Below are positions 34,829-44,495 of a stretch of 64,000 nt of DNA, one piece after another (positions within the stretch are counted from its first letter, which is position 1; every line of letters starts with the position of its first letter). The stretch comes from an uncultured Azospirillum sp. Lineage in GTDB: Bacteria; Pseudomonadota; Alphaproteobacteria; RF32; CAG-239. The notes under the pieces were generated by a model that was given only the letters and a program-made list of their open reading frames with translations, was not told where the DNA came from and ran no database searches. The DNA lies in NCBI GenBank assembly GCA_947301965.1, contig CAMYUM010000007.1:1-64000 (forward strand), in the 5' to 3' direction. A program made the translations under genes and the position numbers.

Positions 34829-35425
34829 ATGAAATCACAATTTAACATTACCGAATTAGTTTGTACCCGCATCAGCCACGATTTAATCGGCAATATCGGG
34901 GCTTTTGCCAATGCGGTTGAGCTTATGGAAGATGATGATTCCGAGTTTTTGTCCGAAATAAAATCAACTTTAAAATTCAGTTCAACCGTTCTGACATCTC
35001 GCCTCAAATTTTTCCGCGCCGCATTCGGATTAAGCAACTCCAATCTTGATGGTGTTGATATGGTTGTAAAAACTTGTGTTGATTATATAAAAACTCTCAA
35101 TCCCAACTATCCGATAGAATTACACCTCACCCCTCAAGAAGGGCAGAGAGAACTCAACCGAGCATTGATGCTCGCCGTTATGGTTACTGCCGATACCATA
35201 ATTAAGGGCGGAACAATAGATATATCTTCATCTAATCAGCAAATTATTGCCAAAGTTTCAAGTCCTGCCCCGCTTTCTCAAAGCAAAATTCAAGATTTAC
35301 AAACTATCTTGGCGGACCGTTTGCCCGAAAATTTATCACAATATGCGCCCTTTTTCTGCTTGCGTGAAATGGGCGCACGTATTAGTATCAATGCCGACAA
35401 CGGGTTGACAATGACTATCTCTTAA
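34829..35425 (+). CDS. chpT: Histidine phosphotransferase ChpT-like
   Basis: ELVCTRISHDLIGNIGAFANAVELMEDD H-box-like motif, ChpT/DUF2328-type architecture. Confidence 0.78.
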   Translation: MKSQFNITELVCTRISHDLIGNIGAFANAVELMEDDDSEFLSEIKSTLKFSSTVLTSRLKFFRAAFGLSNSNLDGVDMVVKTCVDYIKTLNPNYPIELHLTPQEGQRELNRALMLAVMVTADTIIKGGTIDISSSNQQIIAKVSSPAPLSQSKIQDLQTILADRLPENLSQYAPFFCLREMGARISINADNGLTMTIS

Positions 35426-35437
35426 CAAGGAACTACG

Positions 35438-36064
35438 ATGGCTACAAACTTCAACAAAACCGAACTTAATACTATTTATAGCACAATTCGTCAAATTCTA
35501 TACTTTGTAGCTATATTTGCATTTGTACTTCTGGTTAACGTAATGGCCAAACACTACAAAACAGCTACATTTGAAGAGCACGGCATCATTGAAAATATGC
35601 AAATCTCATTCTTGTTGTCGGCAGGCATCGTCTTTTTTGTTAATACGTTTCACGACAAACAAATGCGAGCCATCAGCTATATACTGGCATCGCTATGTTT
35701 CTTCGCCACCTGTCGAGAGTTGGACAGTTTTTTTGATAAGCTAATTCCAGTAATTAGTTGGAAATTTGGTTTTTTCTTCCCATTATTTGCAGGTATTTAT
35801 GCTTTTCTAACATTTAACAATACTCTCAAATCAGCTTTGCAGTTTTTGGCATCTCCGTCATTTCTAATGATGTGTTGTGCCGCCATTATTATTCTGCCGA
35901 TCGCTCAATGTATTGGGCATAGGCCTTTAATTATCGCCACAATTGGTAATATCGATATACTCCCACTCATCAAACAACTGTTTGAAGAGTGCTGTGAGCT
36001 TATCGGATATTTTGTATTTTTATTGTCTTCAATAGAATACAATATCAATTTCCATAAAAAATAA
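35438..36064 (+). CDS. Multi-pass membrane protein, unknown function
   Basis: Several hydrophobic segments; EEHGIIENMQ...CRELDSFFD. Confidence 0.6.
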   Translation: MATNFNKTELNTIYSTIRQILYFVAIFAFVLLVNVMAKHYKTATFEEHGIIENMQISFLLSAGIVFFVNTFHDKQMRAISYILASLCFFATCRELDSFFDKLIPVISWKFGFFFPLFAGIYAFLTFNNTLKSALQFLASPSFLMMCCAAIIILPIAQCIGHRPLIIATIGNIDILPLIKQLFEECCELIGYFVFLLSSIEYNINFHKK

Positions 36065-36111
36065 CTCTTGTCATATTTGTTTTTTTAGGTTAAAAGGGTT
36101 TCCAGATTCAC

Positions 36112-36187
36112 GGTCCCATCGTCTAGTGGCCTAGGACATCGCCCTCTCACGGCGGTAACGCGAGTTCGAGTCTCGCTGGGATCACCA
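36112..36187 (+). tRNA. tRNA-Glu(CTC)
   Basis: GGTCCCATCGTCTAGTGGCC...CGCCCTCTCACGGCG...GTTCGAGTCTC...GGGATCACCA, 76 nt, encoded CCA. Confidence 0.93.
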
Positions 36188-36376
36188 TTAAAAAAAGCGA
36201 CTAAATGTCGCTTTTTTTAATGGTGATGCGTAGCGAAGTTAGCATTGTGAGCCGTGCAAACGAGCGAAACAATGCTTACGCAGCAAGTGACCGAAGCGTA
36301 GTTGGTGAGCGTCCTTACGCGAACCTTACGAAGCTAGACCTCCTTATAAAAAAAAGCGACTAAATGTCGCTTTTTT
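36188..36376 (+). repeat. tRNA-linked structured repeat, locus A, between two terminator copies
   Basis: GCGACTAAATGTCGC with A/T arms at 36190-36220 and 36348-36376; intervening GCGAAGT, hairpin, CAAGTGACCGAAGCG. Confidence 0.75.
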
Positions 36377-36378
36377 CT

Positions 36379-36729
36379 TTAACCTTTACTGGCAATTTCG
36401 TCCCACGTCGACAGACCTATCTTTCCCCAGTCTACCGGAATATTGTCAACCGCCTTCAATTCAACGTAGTAACTGTCTTTAATATTATCCAAAAGTGTCT
36501 CCACCACAATCACTTCGGAAGCATGCCGCAATTTTTCACGCACCTCGGGATGAATATAGTCCAAAATTATCTTTTGCTCATTATTGCGTACAAAAATAGC
36601 ATGATCTTTGCCGTCGTAGATTATCTGCGGAGACGACGGGGTATCCGACTTTGCACTTATAAAAATATAAAGCTCGCCATCGTCCCCTTCTGCAACAACG
36701 AATTTTTTTTCAGTCACATATTCGTTCAT
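36379..36729 (-). CDS. Hypothetical protein
   Basis: 116-aa ORF. Confidence 0.6.
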   Translation of the reverse strand: MNEYVTEKKFVVAEGDDGELYIFISAKSDTPSSPQIIYDGKDHAIFVRNNEQKIILDYIHPEVREKLRHASEVIVVETLLDNIKDSYYVELKAVDNIPVDWGKIGLSTWDEIASKG

Positions 36730-36738
36730 TTAAACGTC

Positions 36739-36924
36739 CTATCGGCTCTGAGATTTGGTTAGCACCGAGTTCAATACCACTTTTTTGGGAGAAACACCAT
36801 ACCTTCTGGCCGGATATGACTTAAGATTAAAAGCTTTAAGCACAGCAAGATCACTATCTTTAACTTTTTTAGCCAAACTTCCGCTTGCAAAATATTTAAG
36901 TGTTTCCATTGAACGAATCTCCAT
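36739..36924 (-). CDS. Small hypothetical protein
   Basis: 61-aa ORF just upstream of previous. Confidence 0.45.
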   Translation of the reverse strand: MEIRSMETLKYFASGSLAKKVKDSDLAVLKAFNLKSYPARRYGVSPKKVVLNSVLTKSQSR

Positions 36925-36974
36925 AGTTATTGTTTCATTGACATAAGGTTATATCTTGGTTTTGTATATGTCAA

Positions 36975-37544
36975 TCACCAGTTTACAAGCTGTTCAAGAA
37001 ATACATTCACAAAATCGGCTCGCCGATTCTGATAGTCTAAATAATATGCATGTTCCCAAACATCTATTGTTAACAGCGGCTTAAGTCCGTGAGCAATCGG
37101 GGTATCGGCATTTGCGGTCTTCATAACCTCAAGTTTTCCGCCGTTATCGACCAACCACGCCCAACCGCTACCGAACTGCCCGACTGCGGCAGCCTTAAAA
37201 GCCTCTTTAAATTCGGCAACCGAACCAAAATCTTTTTCCAGGCGTTGCTTTAGCTCTGCTTTCGGCTCACCTCCGCCGCCTTTGCGCATTGATTTCCAAA
37301 AAAACTCATGATTCCACGCCTGCGCCGCATTATTAAATATGGCTGTATATTTTGATTCTCCGGCAGTTTTTTTAATAATTTCCTCAAGCGGCATTTTTTC
37401 AAATTCCGTTCCTGCCGCCAGTTTATTCAAATTATCAACGTAGGTTTTATAGTGTTTGCCATAATGATAATCAAAGGCCTGCTCCGACATATAGGGTTCC
37501 AAATCTTTTTTATCATATGGAAGTTCAACCATTTCAAAAGCCAT
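36975..37544 (-). CDS. sodB: Superoxide dismutase, Fe/Mn family
   Basis: YHYGKHYKTYVDNLN, NHEFFWKSM, GSGWAWLV, DVWEHAYYLDYQNRR. Confidence 0.96.
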   Translation of the reverse strand: MAFEMVELPYDKKDLEPYMSEQAFDYHYGKHYKTYVDNLNKLAAGTEFEKMPLEEIIKKTAGESKYTAIFNNAAQAWNHEFFWKSMRKGGGGEPKAELKQRLEKDFGSVAEFKEAFKAAAVGQFGSGWAWLVDNGGKLEVMKTANADTPIAHGLKPLLTIDVWEHAYYLDYQNRRADFVNVFLEQLVNW

Positions 37545-37587
37545 TTTTCCCTCCGTTTTCTGCTATATTTCATATCTTACAAAAAAA

Positions 37588-37609
37588 GTTGTTAATAATT
37601 ATTAACAAC
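37588..37609. promoter_or_regulatory. Perfect 22-bp palindrome in the sodB/ctrA divergent intergenic region
   Basis: GTTGTTAATAATTATTAACAAC. Confidence 0.6.
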
Positions 37610-37686
37610 CCCTAAAAAAAGTTAACAATTATAAAAATCGTCTGTATGATGATGACATAGATATATTTCTTGAGGAGGATTTTGCA

Positions 37687-38373
37687 ATGCGTGTTTTGTT
37701 GGTCGAGGACGATTACGCCGTATCTCAAAGCATTGAAACCATGCTCAAAAAAGAAGGCATGATTATCGATACCACAGATCTCGGTGAAGATGGACTTGAA
37801 ATTGGAAAACTGTACGACTATGACATTATTATTCTTGACCTTATGCTCCCTGATATCAATGGTTATGAAGTGTTGAAGCGTTTACGCTCCGCCAAAATCA
37901 AAACCCCGGTACTTATTCTTTCCGGTCTTACCGGTCCCGACAAAAAGGTTAAAGGCCTCGGGTTCGGTGCCGACGACTATTTAACCAAACCGTTTGACCG
38001 TGCTGAACTTTTGGCTCGTATTCATGCCATTGTCCGCCGTTCAAAAGGACATTCAAACTCAATTATTCGCACCGGCGATGTTGAAGTCAATCTTGACACC
38101 CAAACCGTCAGCATCAAAGGCGAAAATATGCACCTGACCGGCAAAGAATACGGTATTATGGAATTGTTATCGCTTCGCAAAGGTTCAACCTTAAACAAAG
38201 ACCAGTTCTTAAACCACCTTTACGGCGGCATTGACGAACCGGAGCTTAAAATCATTGACGTATTCATTTGTAAATTACGTAAAAAACTTGAAAAAGCTTC
38301 CGGCGGCAAAAATTACATTGAGACCGTATGGGGTCGAGGTTATGTCTTGAGAGATCCGGACGAAAACAAATAA
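37687..38373 (+). CDS. ctrA: Cell-cycle response regulator CtrA
   Basis: [17 protein letters not shown]...[34 protein letters not shown]...[17 protein letters not shown]. Confidence 0.96.
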   Translation: MRVLLVEDDYAVSQSIETMLKKEGMIIDTTDLGEDGLEIGKLYDYDIIILDLMLPDINGYEVLKRLRSAKIKTPVLILSGLTGPDKKVKGLGFGADDYLTKPFDRAELLARIHAIVRRSKGHSNSIIRTGDVEVNLDTQTVSIKGENMHLTGKEYGIMELLSLRKGSTLNKDQFLNHLYGGIDEPELKIIDVFICKLRKKLEKASGGKNYIETVWGRGYVLRDPDENK

Positions 38374-38374
38374 T

Positions 38375-38406
38375 AAAAAAGGCAACCCGAAGGTTGCCTT
38401 TTTTAT
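38375..38406 (+). terminator. Rho-independent terminator after ctrA
   Basis: GGCAACC-CGA-AGGTTGCC + T-tract. Confidence 0.85.
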
Positions 38407-38418
38407 TACCTCGAAATA

Positions 38419-38979
38419 TTACGCCCTTCCTGTTTTGGGGCAGATTTCGTTTACATCAAACTTAAACTCATCAATCGCCCTTTGCCACTTGTCATCATCA
38501 GGCGTTTTAAACAATAGTTCCGGCGTTGCTTCCGAAACCAACCAATAGTTATTGATAATTTCATTTTCCAACTGTTGTGAATCCCAGCTGCTGTAACCCA
38601 AAGCAATCAAATTAAATATCGGGCCTTTTCCGAATGCAATATCATTAAGCACCGCAATTGAAGAAGAAACCGCAAATTTATTATCAATTTCTATTGTCCC
38701 TTCTTTTTTATAGTCCAAGCTGTGCAGAACAAAACCTCTGATTTGTTCCAGCGGTCCGCCTTTATGCAAAATCAACGGCGCTACCGGCGCAATATTCCCG
38801 ATATTAAACTGGCTGACCAAATCCGAAAAATAAAATTCCTTAATTTGACGATTCACAATAAAACCCATTGCCCCGTTTTGACTATGGGCGCACAAATAAA
38901 CAACAGATTTTTCAAACCTCTCGTCGTCAAGTCCTGGCATTGCCACCAGACATTTGCCGACCAAATAATTTCCATCCAT
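38419..38979 (-). CDS. YqgE/AlgH family protein
   Basis: GKCLVAMPGLDDERFEKSVVYLCAHSQNGAMGFIVNR. Confidence 0.93.
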   Translation of the reverse strand: MDGNYLVGKCLVAMPGLDDERFEKSVVYLCAHSQNGAMGFIVNRQIKEFYFSDLVSQFNIGNIAPVAPLILHKGGPLEQIRGFVLHSLDYKKEGTIEIDNKFAVSSSIAVLNDIAFGKGPIFNLIALGYSSWDSQQLENEIINNYWLVSEATPELLFKTPDDDKWQRAIDEFKFDVNEICPKTGRA

Positions 38980-39055
38980 ATCTATCGCGCTATACTATTT
39001 ATTAAACTCTGAATTATATAATAGCATAAATTCAAATATTTTTAAACCACAAAAA

Positions 39056-41725
39056 ATGATGAAAAAACTTACATTTTTTATATTTTTCTATTTTTTGTTT
39101 ATCGGCATTTGTCACGCCACGGATGCCCAAGATATTATACGCGCGTATTCCGTAGAAAACGCTGATGATAACTTTGGCTACACCATAAACCAAATGTTAC
39201 AAACCGCCAAATTTTTTGATGAAAAATATCCTGATAACAAAATAAATGAGGATATGGTCGAAGACATCCAGACCTTTTTTCCTGAGATGACTCAACAACA
39301 AGCCCTTGATTTTCAGCACAACATTCGCGAGTGGCTAAGCTTTTACCGCTATGTTAAGGGCATATACGACGAATATAAACAAAAATTACTCACCCCTGAA
39401 GAACCACCGCTCATTGTTGATGATGACCAATATTATGATCCCTCCCGTGAAACCGATTATATTCAACAAGACAACAACGTTGTCATTTTTACCGATATAA
39501 AAACCATTGTTCCTTACAGCGGCAATCTCAAAGATATTGAATCCGCCAATGCCAAAATGATTCGTGATGACAGTTCTGCCGACCGCAAAGGTGATTTTGA
39601 CGATCTCAAATATATTGTCGCACGCACCGACTTATTTCAACTTCCTTTTTATGACGTATTATACCACAGCCCTCTTACCGGTCGGAAAGGCATTGGTTCT
39701 TGGCAAAAAAAAGATGACGTCCGCGCCCGCGTTATAACCATTCAAACCGGGATTCGCGATGTCAACAACATCCTCGGGGTTATAAATGTTTTACTGCCCA
39801 AAAACAAATTTATCATCGCCAACGACGGTCGTTACCGCAAACCTTTCGTGTCATTTGAACGCTCCGATAATTTACATAATTGGAATTTGTCTTACCCTAT
39901 TCCCTTACGTTTGAATGATGAACATTATACTGATTGGACCGTATATGCCAACGAGCTTGCCATTCCCGTAACTTTTGAGGTTCAAGATTACAAACAGCCT
40001 CTTGTGTTACGGGCAGACATTACTTTGTATATCTGCGATTCTAATTTTTATTGCCAAAGTGAAAAATTTACTCCCAAACTGACTCTTAAACCGGAATACC
40101 CCCGCAAAAGCGCTGTCAGCACGTTTGTCGAACAGCAACACTATCATATTCCCCTTGAAACCCACAAAAAACTGACTGTTAACAGTGTCAAAATTCGCAA
40201 CTTACCTGAAGTCGGAGATTTTATTGAGGCCAAATTAACTGCTAAAACCAAAATTTCATCACTATCCGTTTTTATTGACAGTTCCGACGGCATTGTTTTT
40301 CAAGCTCCGCGCACTACAATTGACGGCAAAAACATTACGGTGCGATTTTTGCCGGAAGATTTAAATATCCCGCTCTCGGAAAAGGCCTTTGAAATTAGTG
40401 CTAACCTAAACAATCACTTTTTTATACGGCAGGCTGTTCTTCCAAAAGTTGACAACCATACCGATGTTTATAATCCTCAGTCTTTGATATATATCTTAAT
40501 TATGGCATTTATAAACGGTTTACTCCTTTATCTGTCTCCGTTTATATTTTTAATCCTCGGAATTAAAATAATGTCTTTTAACGAATATGGTGCGCGCCGT
40601 CCCCAAAACATTCGTTTCAACTGCCGATATACAATCATCGGGATTTTGTTATCAACAATCACATTATGCGCCGGACTTGCTGCCTTAAAATATTATAAAA
40701 TTCCGATAGTTTGGGGAACACAACTCAATAACATTTGTTTTGTTGTTACGATGGTTTACGTTTTAATCCCGTTAATTTGGTATTTCAATAAATCTCAAAG
40801 CACCAATTTTCTTAAATTCAAAAAACGTATCAGTGATACCACATACTCAAAAATTAAATACCTCATAACCGGTATAATGATTGTTTTAATGGTTTCAATC
40901 ACCAATATTCCTCTTCTGTCCAATCACCTAAGCTACGCTTTTGCCGGCAACACATTTGAACTGACTTCAATTCTCTTATGTACGGCACTCGGTTTAGCAA
41001 CACCGTTTTTAATTATGAACTTCTTTCCTCAGCTCATAATTTTTGTTCCCACGCCGGGAACCTGGCTTAATTTACTCAAAAGAATTGTCAATTATGCTTT
41101 CTGTATTGCTTTTATATCACTCATATCCGTAGTTGCCGTACAAACGTCAATATCTTATGCCGCACGCTTGACGCTCTATGTGGCTCTGGCATTTTTCTTC
41201 TTATGGATTGATTCAATCAACCGCGGTCTTCCCTATTCTGAGGTTGATCCCGATGTCCGCCACAAAGCTCGCTTGTTAATTTCGTGCTTTTTAACCTCGC
41301 TGGCAATTATAATATTCGTTGTTTCGCTACTTGATGGACTAAAGACCAACCAGCATTATCACCAAAAAGCCGATACCTTACTCAGCGATTTTAACAGTCA
41401 CGAAATATCTGACTTTGTCAAAAAAGGACATACTGTCCTGCTCAATGTCGGAGCGGATTGGTGTTTGACCTGCCGTTACAACAACCTTAAATTGTCATCA
41501 AAAACTTTGACCGAACTATTTGATAAATATAATGTAAGACTTATCAATACCGGCTTAAACAAAGATATCCAAGATTTAATGAAAAAATACCACCGCACCG
41601 GACTTCCGTTCAACATTATATACAGTCCGTTAGCTCCTGACGGTTTTGTCTTGCCCCAAATTATAAATGAAGATGAGATTAAAAACCTTATTTCTAATTT
41701 TACTCTCAACCCGCCAGAGTCTTAA
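39056..41725 (+). CDS. DsbD/ScsB-like thiol:disulfide interchange protein
   Basis: N-terminal periplasmic domain, multi-TM core, C-terminal thioredoxin-like [16 protein letters not shown]. Confidence 0.8.
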   Translation: MMKKLTFFIFFYFLFIGICHATDAQDIIRAYSVENADDNFGYTINQMLQTAKFFDEKYPDNKINEDMVEDIQTFFPEMTQQQALDFQHNIREWLSFYRYVKGIYDEYKQKLLTPEEPPLIVDDDQYYDPSRETDYIQQDNNVVIFTDIKTIVPYSGNLKDIESANAKMIRDDSSADRKGDFDDLKYIVARTDLFQLPFYDVLYHSPLTGRKGIGSWQKKDDVRARVITIQTGIRDVNNILGVINVLLPKNKFIIANDGRYRKPFVSFERSDNLHNWNLSYPIPLRLNDEHYTDWTVYANELAIPVTFEVQDYKQPLVLRADITLYICDSNFYCQSEKFTPKLTLKPEYPRKSAVSTFVEQQHYHIPLETHKKLTVNSVKIRNLPEVGDFIEAKLTAKTKISSLSVFIDSSDGIVFQAPRTTIDGKNITVRFLPEDLNIPLSEKAFEISANLNNHFFIRQAVLPKVDNHTDVYNPQSLIYILIMAFINGLLLYLSPFIFLILGIKIMSFNEYGARRPQNIRFNCRYTIIGILLSTITLCAGLAALKYYKIPIVWGTQLNNICFVVTMVYVLIPLIWYFNKSQSTNFLKFKKRISDTTYSKIKYLITGIMIVLMVSITNIPLLSNHLSYAFAGNTFELTSILLCTALGLATPFLIMNFFPQLIIFVPTPGTWLNLLKRIVNYAFCIAFISLISVVAVQTSISYAARLTLYVALAFFFLWIDSINRGLPYSEVDPDVRHKARLLISCFLTSLAIIIFVVSLLDGLKTNQHYHQKADTLLSDFNSHEISDFVKKGHTVLLNVGADWCLTCRYNNLKLSSKTLTELFDKYNVRLINTGLNKDIQDLMKKYHRTGLPFNIIYSPLAPDGFVLPQIINEDEIKNLISNFTLNPPES

Positions 41726-42146
41726 TCGCCTCTCTGGCCAAAGTATCAACTCGTTCGTTTTCCGGATGTCCGTTGTGTCCTTTTACCCACACCCAACGAA
41801 TTTCATGCTCTCCGAGCAACCCATCAAGTTCCTGCCATAAATCAACATTTTTAACTGCAGTTCTTTTATTTGCTGTTTTCCAACCGTTTTGCTTCCAATT
41901 CGGCAACCACTCATTCACTCCGTCCATAACATACTTACTGTCAGTATAAAGAGTAATGTTGCACGAAAATTTCAACGCCTTCAGCGCATTAATCACTGCC
42001 GTCAGTTCCATACGGTTATTGGTTGTTTCTTTCTCGGCACCTGACAATTCTTTTTCAACATCACGGCACCGCAAAAGAGCGCCCCACCCCCCGTTTCCGG
42101 GATTTCCTGAACAAGCTCCGTCCGTAAATATTTCCACTCTCTGCAT
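41706..42146 (-). CDS. rnhA: Ribonuclease HI
   Basis: [58 protein letters not shown]. Confidence 0.96.
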   Translation of the reverse strand: MQRVEIFTDGACSGNPGNGGWGALLRCRDVEKELSGAEKETTNNRMELTAVINALKALKFSCNITLYTDSKYVMDGVNEWLPNWKQNGWKTANKRTAVKNVDLWQELDGLLGEHEIRWVWVKGHNGHPENERVDTLAREAIKTLAG

Positions 42147-42147
42147 A

Positions 42148-43221
42148 TTATATGTCTCCGACCACAAACTCACCGAAGAACTCATTCAGCAACACTTGAG
42201 TATCGACCTCCGCATCTTCACGCATTGCTTTGGCCACAAACGAACGCAGACGATTTTTCGGAGCATAAATTCTAAAATTCTTTGGTGCCGTACCATCAGC
42301 TCCGACTACACCGTCCATCAAAAAATCTTCCTCTACATACGGGCTCAAAATTATTTCCACTGTCGCAAACTTAACCGAACTTCTGGGTGGCACCCTCAAC
42401 TCCGGACGGGTAATAATGTTCAGCTGCCCTTCAACTCCGGCAATTGTATCCATCTGATTATAATTCAAAAATCTTACTTTGTTATAATTACCGCCGTCAG
42501 ATGTTGTATTGCATGACAAATACAGTTCTCTGGCAATAACATTACTTTCATTGTTTCCGCGGATAACAAAGCTGATTTTCATATATTTATCCGGCGGACA
42601 ATCAATACTTGACGGATACAAAATATCGGCTTCGCTGTTTTCCAAAACTTCCAACTTTTTATCCGTAATCAAAAGATCAATATCTGCCTGCGGACGCCGT
42701 CCGAACATTCCCGCCAACACCGAATACGGAGCCGGCACATTATTTGACCCCGATCTGATATAAAAGGTATTGCCGATAGTTGTCATCAGCGGAGCCAATT
42801 CACTCTTTGGAATATATGTTGCTACAAATCCCGCTCCGTTTTCATCAACGCTGATGATATGATTACGCACCTTGTTATGGCTGGGAATAGTGCAACCCGA
42901 GATAGCGTTTTCCAACCAACTCAAAAAACGATGTACATTTTGTACTTTAACCTTTGCCCTTGCCACATCACCGATTTCCACATTGCGCGAGCATTCAACG
43001 CCCCAAACCACAACACCGCCTTCCGAGTTACCGAAACCCGATATACACTTTGCCAAATTACGCCTATCGTCTTTGTGCAACGAATTGCCGTTTTTACCCA
43101 AAGAATCAGCCTGCTTAAAATCCAAAAACAACTCTTCGCTCTGCGAGTTTATAATAAACTCATCAATAGCTTCTTCGCCAAAATATATCAATTTTTGAAA
43201 AATATCTTCTGCGCGTGACAT
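42148..43221 (-). CDS. AlbA_2/Schlafen-type ATP-binding domain protein
   Basis: [10 protein letters not shown]...[27 protein letters not shown]. Confidence 0.72.
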   Translation of the reverse strand: MSRAEDIFQKLIYFGEEAIDEFIINSQSEELFLDFKQADSLGKNGNSLHKDDRRNLAKCISGFGNSEGGVVVWGVECSRNVEIGDVARAKVKVQNVHRFLSWLENAISGCTIPSHNKVRNHIISVDENGAGFVATYIPKSELAPLMTTIGNTFYIRSGSNNVPAPYSVLAGMFGRRPQADIDLLITDKKLEVLENSEADILYPSSIDCPPDKYMKISFVIRGNNESNVIARELYLSCNTTSDGGNYNKVRFLNYNQMDTIAGVEGQLNIITRPELRVPPRSSVKFATVEIILSPYVEEDFLMDGVVGADGTAPKNFRIYAPKNRLRSFVAKAMREDAEVDTQVLLNEFFGEFVVGDI

Positions 43222-43235
43222 TCGCTGTCTCCTGT

Positions 43236-44495
43236 TTATTTCAATTTTTCACAAACGGCATCATATTCTATATGCCCGGCAATATTGCCGACCAAGGCAT
43301 AAGTCGGTTTGCTTGTAAATACTTTCTGCGCGGTTTCAAGTATATCTTCTGCCGTTACCGCCTCAATTTTTGCTACTTGTTCATCAACCGGCACATACCG
43401 CCCGAACAACAAGTGCTGACGAGCCAATTTTTCAGCCACTGCTGAAGAATTTTCCAAAGCCATCAGCATTCCTGCTTTCAATTGTGATTTTGCTCTTGTC
43501 AACTCGTCCGTGCTTACTTTAACATCTGTTATTTTTTTAATCTCATCAATCATTACCGGCATCATCTGATTGATTTGTTCTTTATCCGTTGCCGCCGAAA
43601 TACCTGTAAATCCGGACTTGGTATAATAATTAGGAAAACAATAAACCGAATATACCAATCCGCGCTTTTCTCTTATTTCCTTAAACAAACGCGACGACAT
43701 ACCCCCGCCCAAAATTGATGTCATCAGGGCTTGCGGATAATATTCATCGTCGTGATAACTGAAACCGTTAAAACCTAAGATAATCTGCGCCTGTTCATTA
43801 TCGCGTTTTTCAGCAAAATATCCGCCGCAATATTTTTGCTTATCCGCCTTAAAAGATGTTTTTTCCGCAACACCGCCAAGACGTTTTTCAACCATTTTCA
43901 CAAAATCATTGTGCTTGATATTGCCCACTGCACAAATCACCATATTATCGGCAGCATAATTACTTTTCATATACCCGCGCAGTTCTTTTGCCCCAAAGCT
44001 TCTGACCAACTCCGGCGTTCCCAAAATCGGCCGTCCCATCGCCTGACCGGCAAAAGCCTTCGCTTGCATATAATCAAAAATAATATCGCTCGGATCATCT
44101 GCAGTCTGTTTAATCTCCTGCACAACCACCTCACGCTCTTTAGTCAGTTCTTCTTCCAAAAAAGAAGGACAAGTCATCATCTCAGCCAACACATCCATAG
44201 CCAGTTCGGCATCATTCTTAAGCATTTTGGCATAAAAAGCCGTAAACTCACGCGAGGTATAAGCATTACTTTGTCCGCCGACATTTTCGATTGCTTCCGA
44301 GATTTCAATTGCCGAACGGCTTTTTGTGCCTTTAAAAACCGTATGCTCCACAAAATGCGAAATACCGTTCAACTCCGCCGGCTCATAAGCCGAACCGGTA
44401 TTAACCCAAATTCCCAATGACACGGTTTCATATTGCGGATAGTAAAAACTTGCCACTCTCAAACCGTTTTTAAGTCTTGTCATTTCCGGCAACAT
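43236..44495 (-). CDS. M16 family zinc peptidase (MPP-like)
   Basis: Inverse zinc motif HFVEHTVFKGT; GSAYEPAELNGISHF; REVVVQEIKQTADDPSD. Confidence 0.95.
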   Translation of the reverse strand: MLPEMTRLKNGLRVASFYYPQYETVSLGIWVNTGSAYEPAELNGISHFVEHTVFKGTKSRSAIEISEAIENVGGQSNAYTSREFTAFYAKMLKNDAELAMDVLAEMMTCPSFLEEELTKEREVVVQEIKQTADDPSDIIFDYMQAKAFAGQAMGRPILGTPELVRSFGAKELRGYMKSNYAADNMVICAVGNIKHNDFVKMVEKRLGGVAEKTSFKADKQKYCGGYFAEKRDNEQAQIILGFNGFSYHDDEYYPQALMTSILGGGMSSRLFKEIREKRGLVYSVYCFPNYYTKSGFTGISAATDKEQINQMMPVMIDEIKKITDVKVSTDELTRAKSQLKAGMLMALENSSAVAEKLARQHLLFGRYVPVDEQVAKIEAVTAEDILETAQKVFTSKPTYALVGNIAGHIEYDAVCEKLK

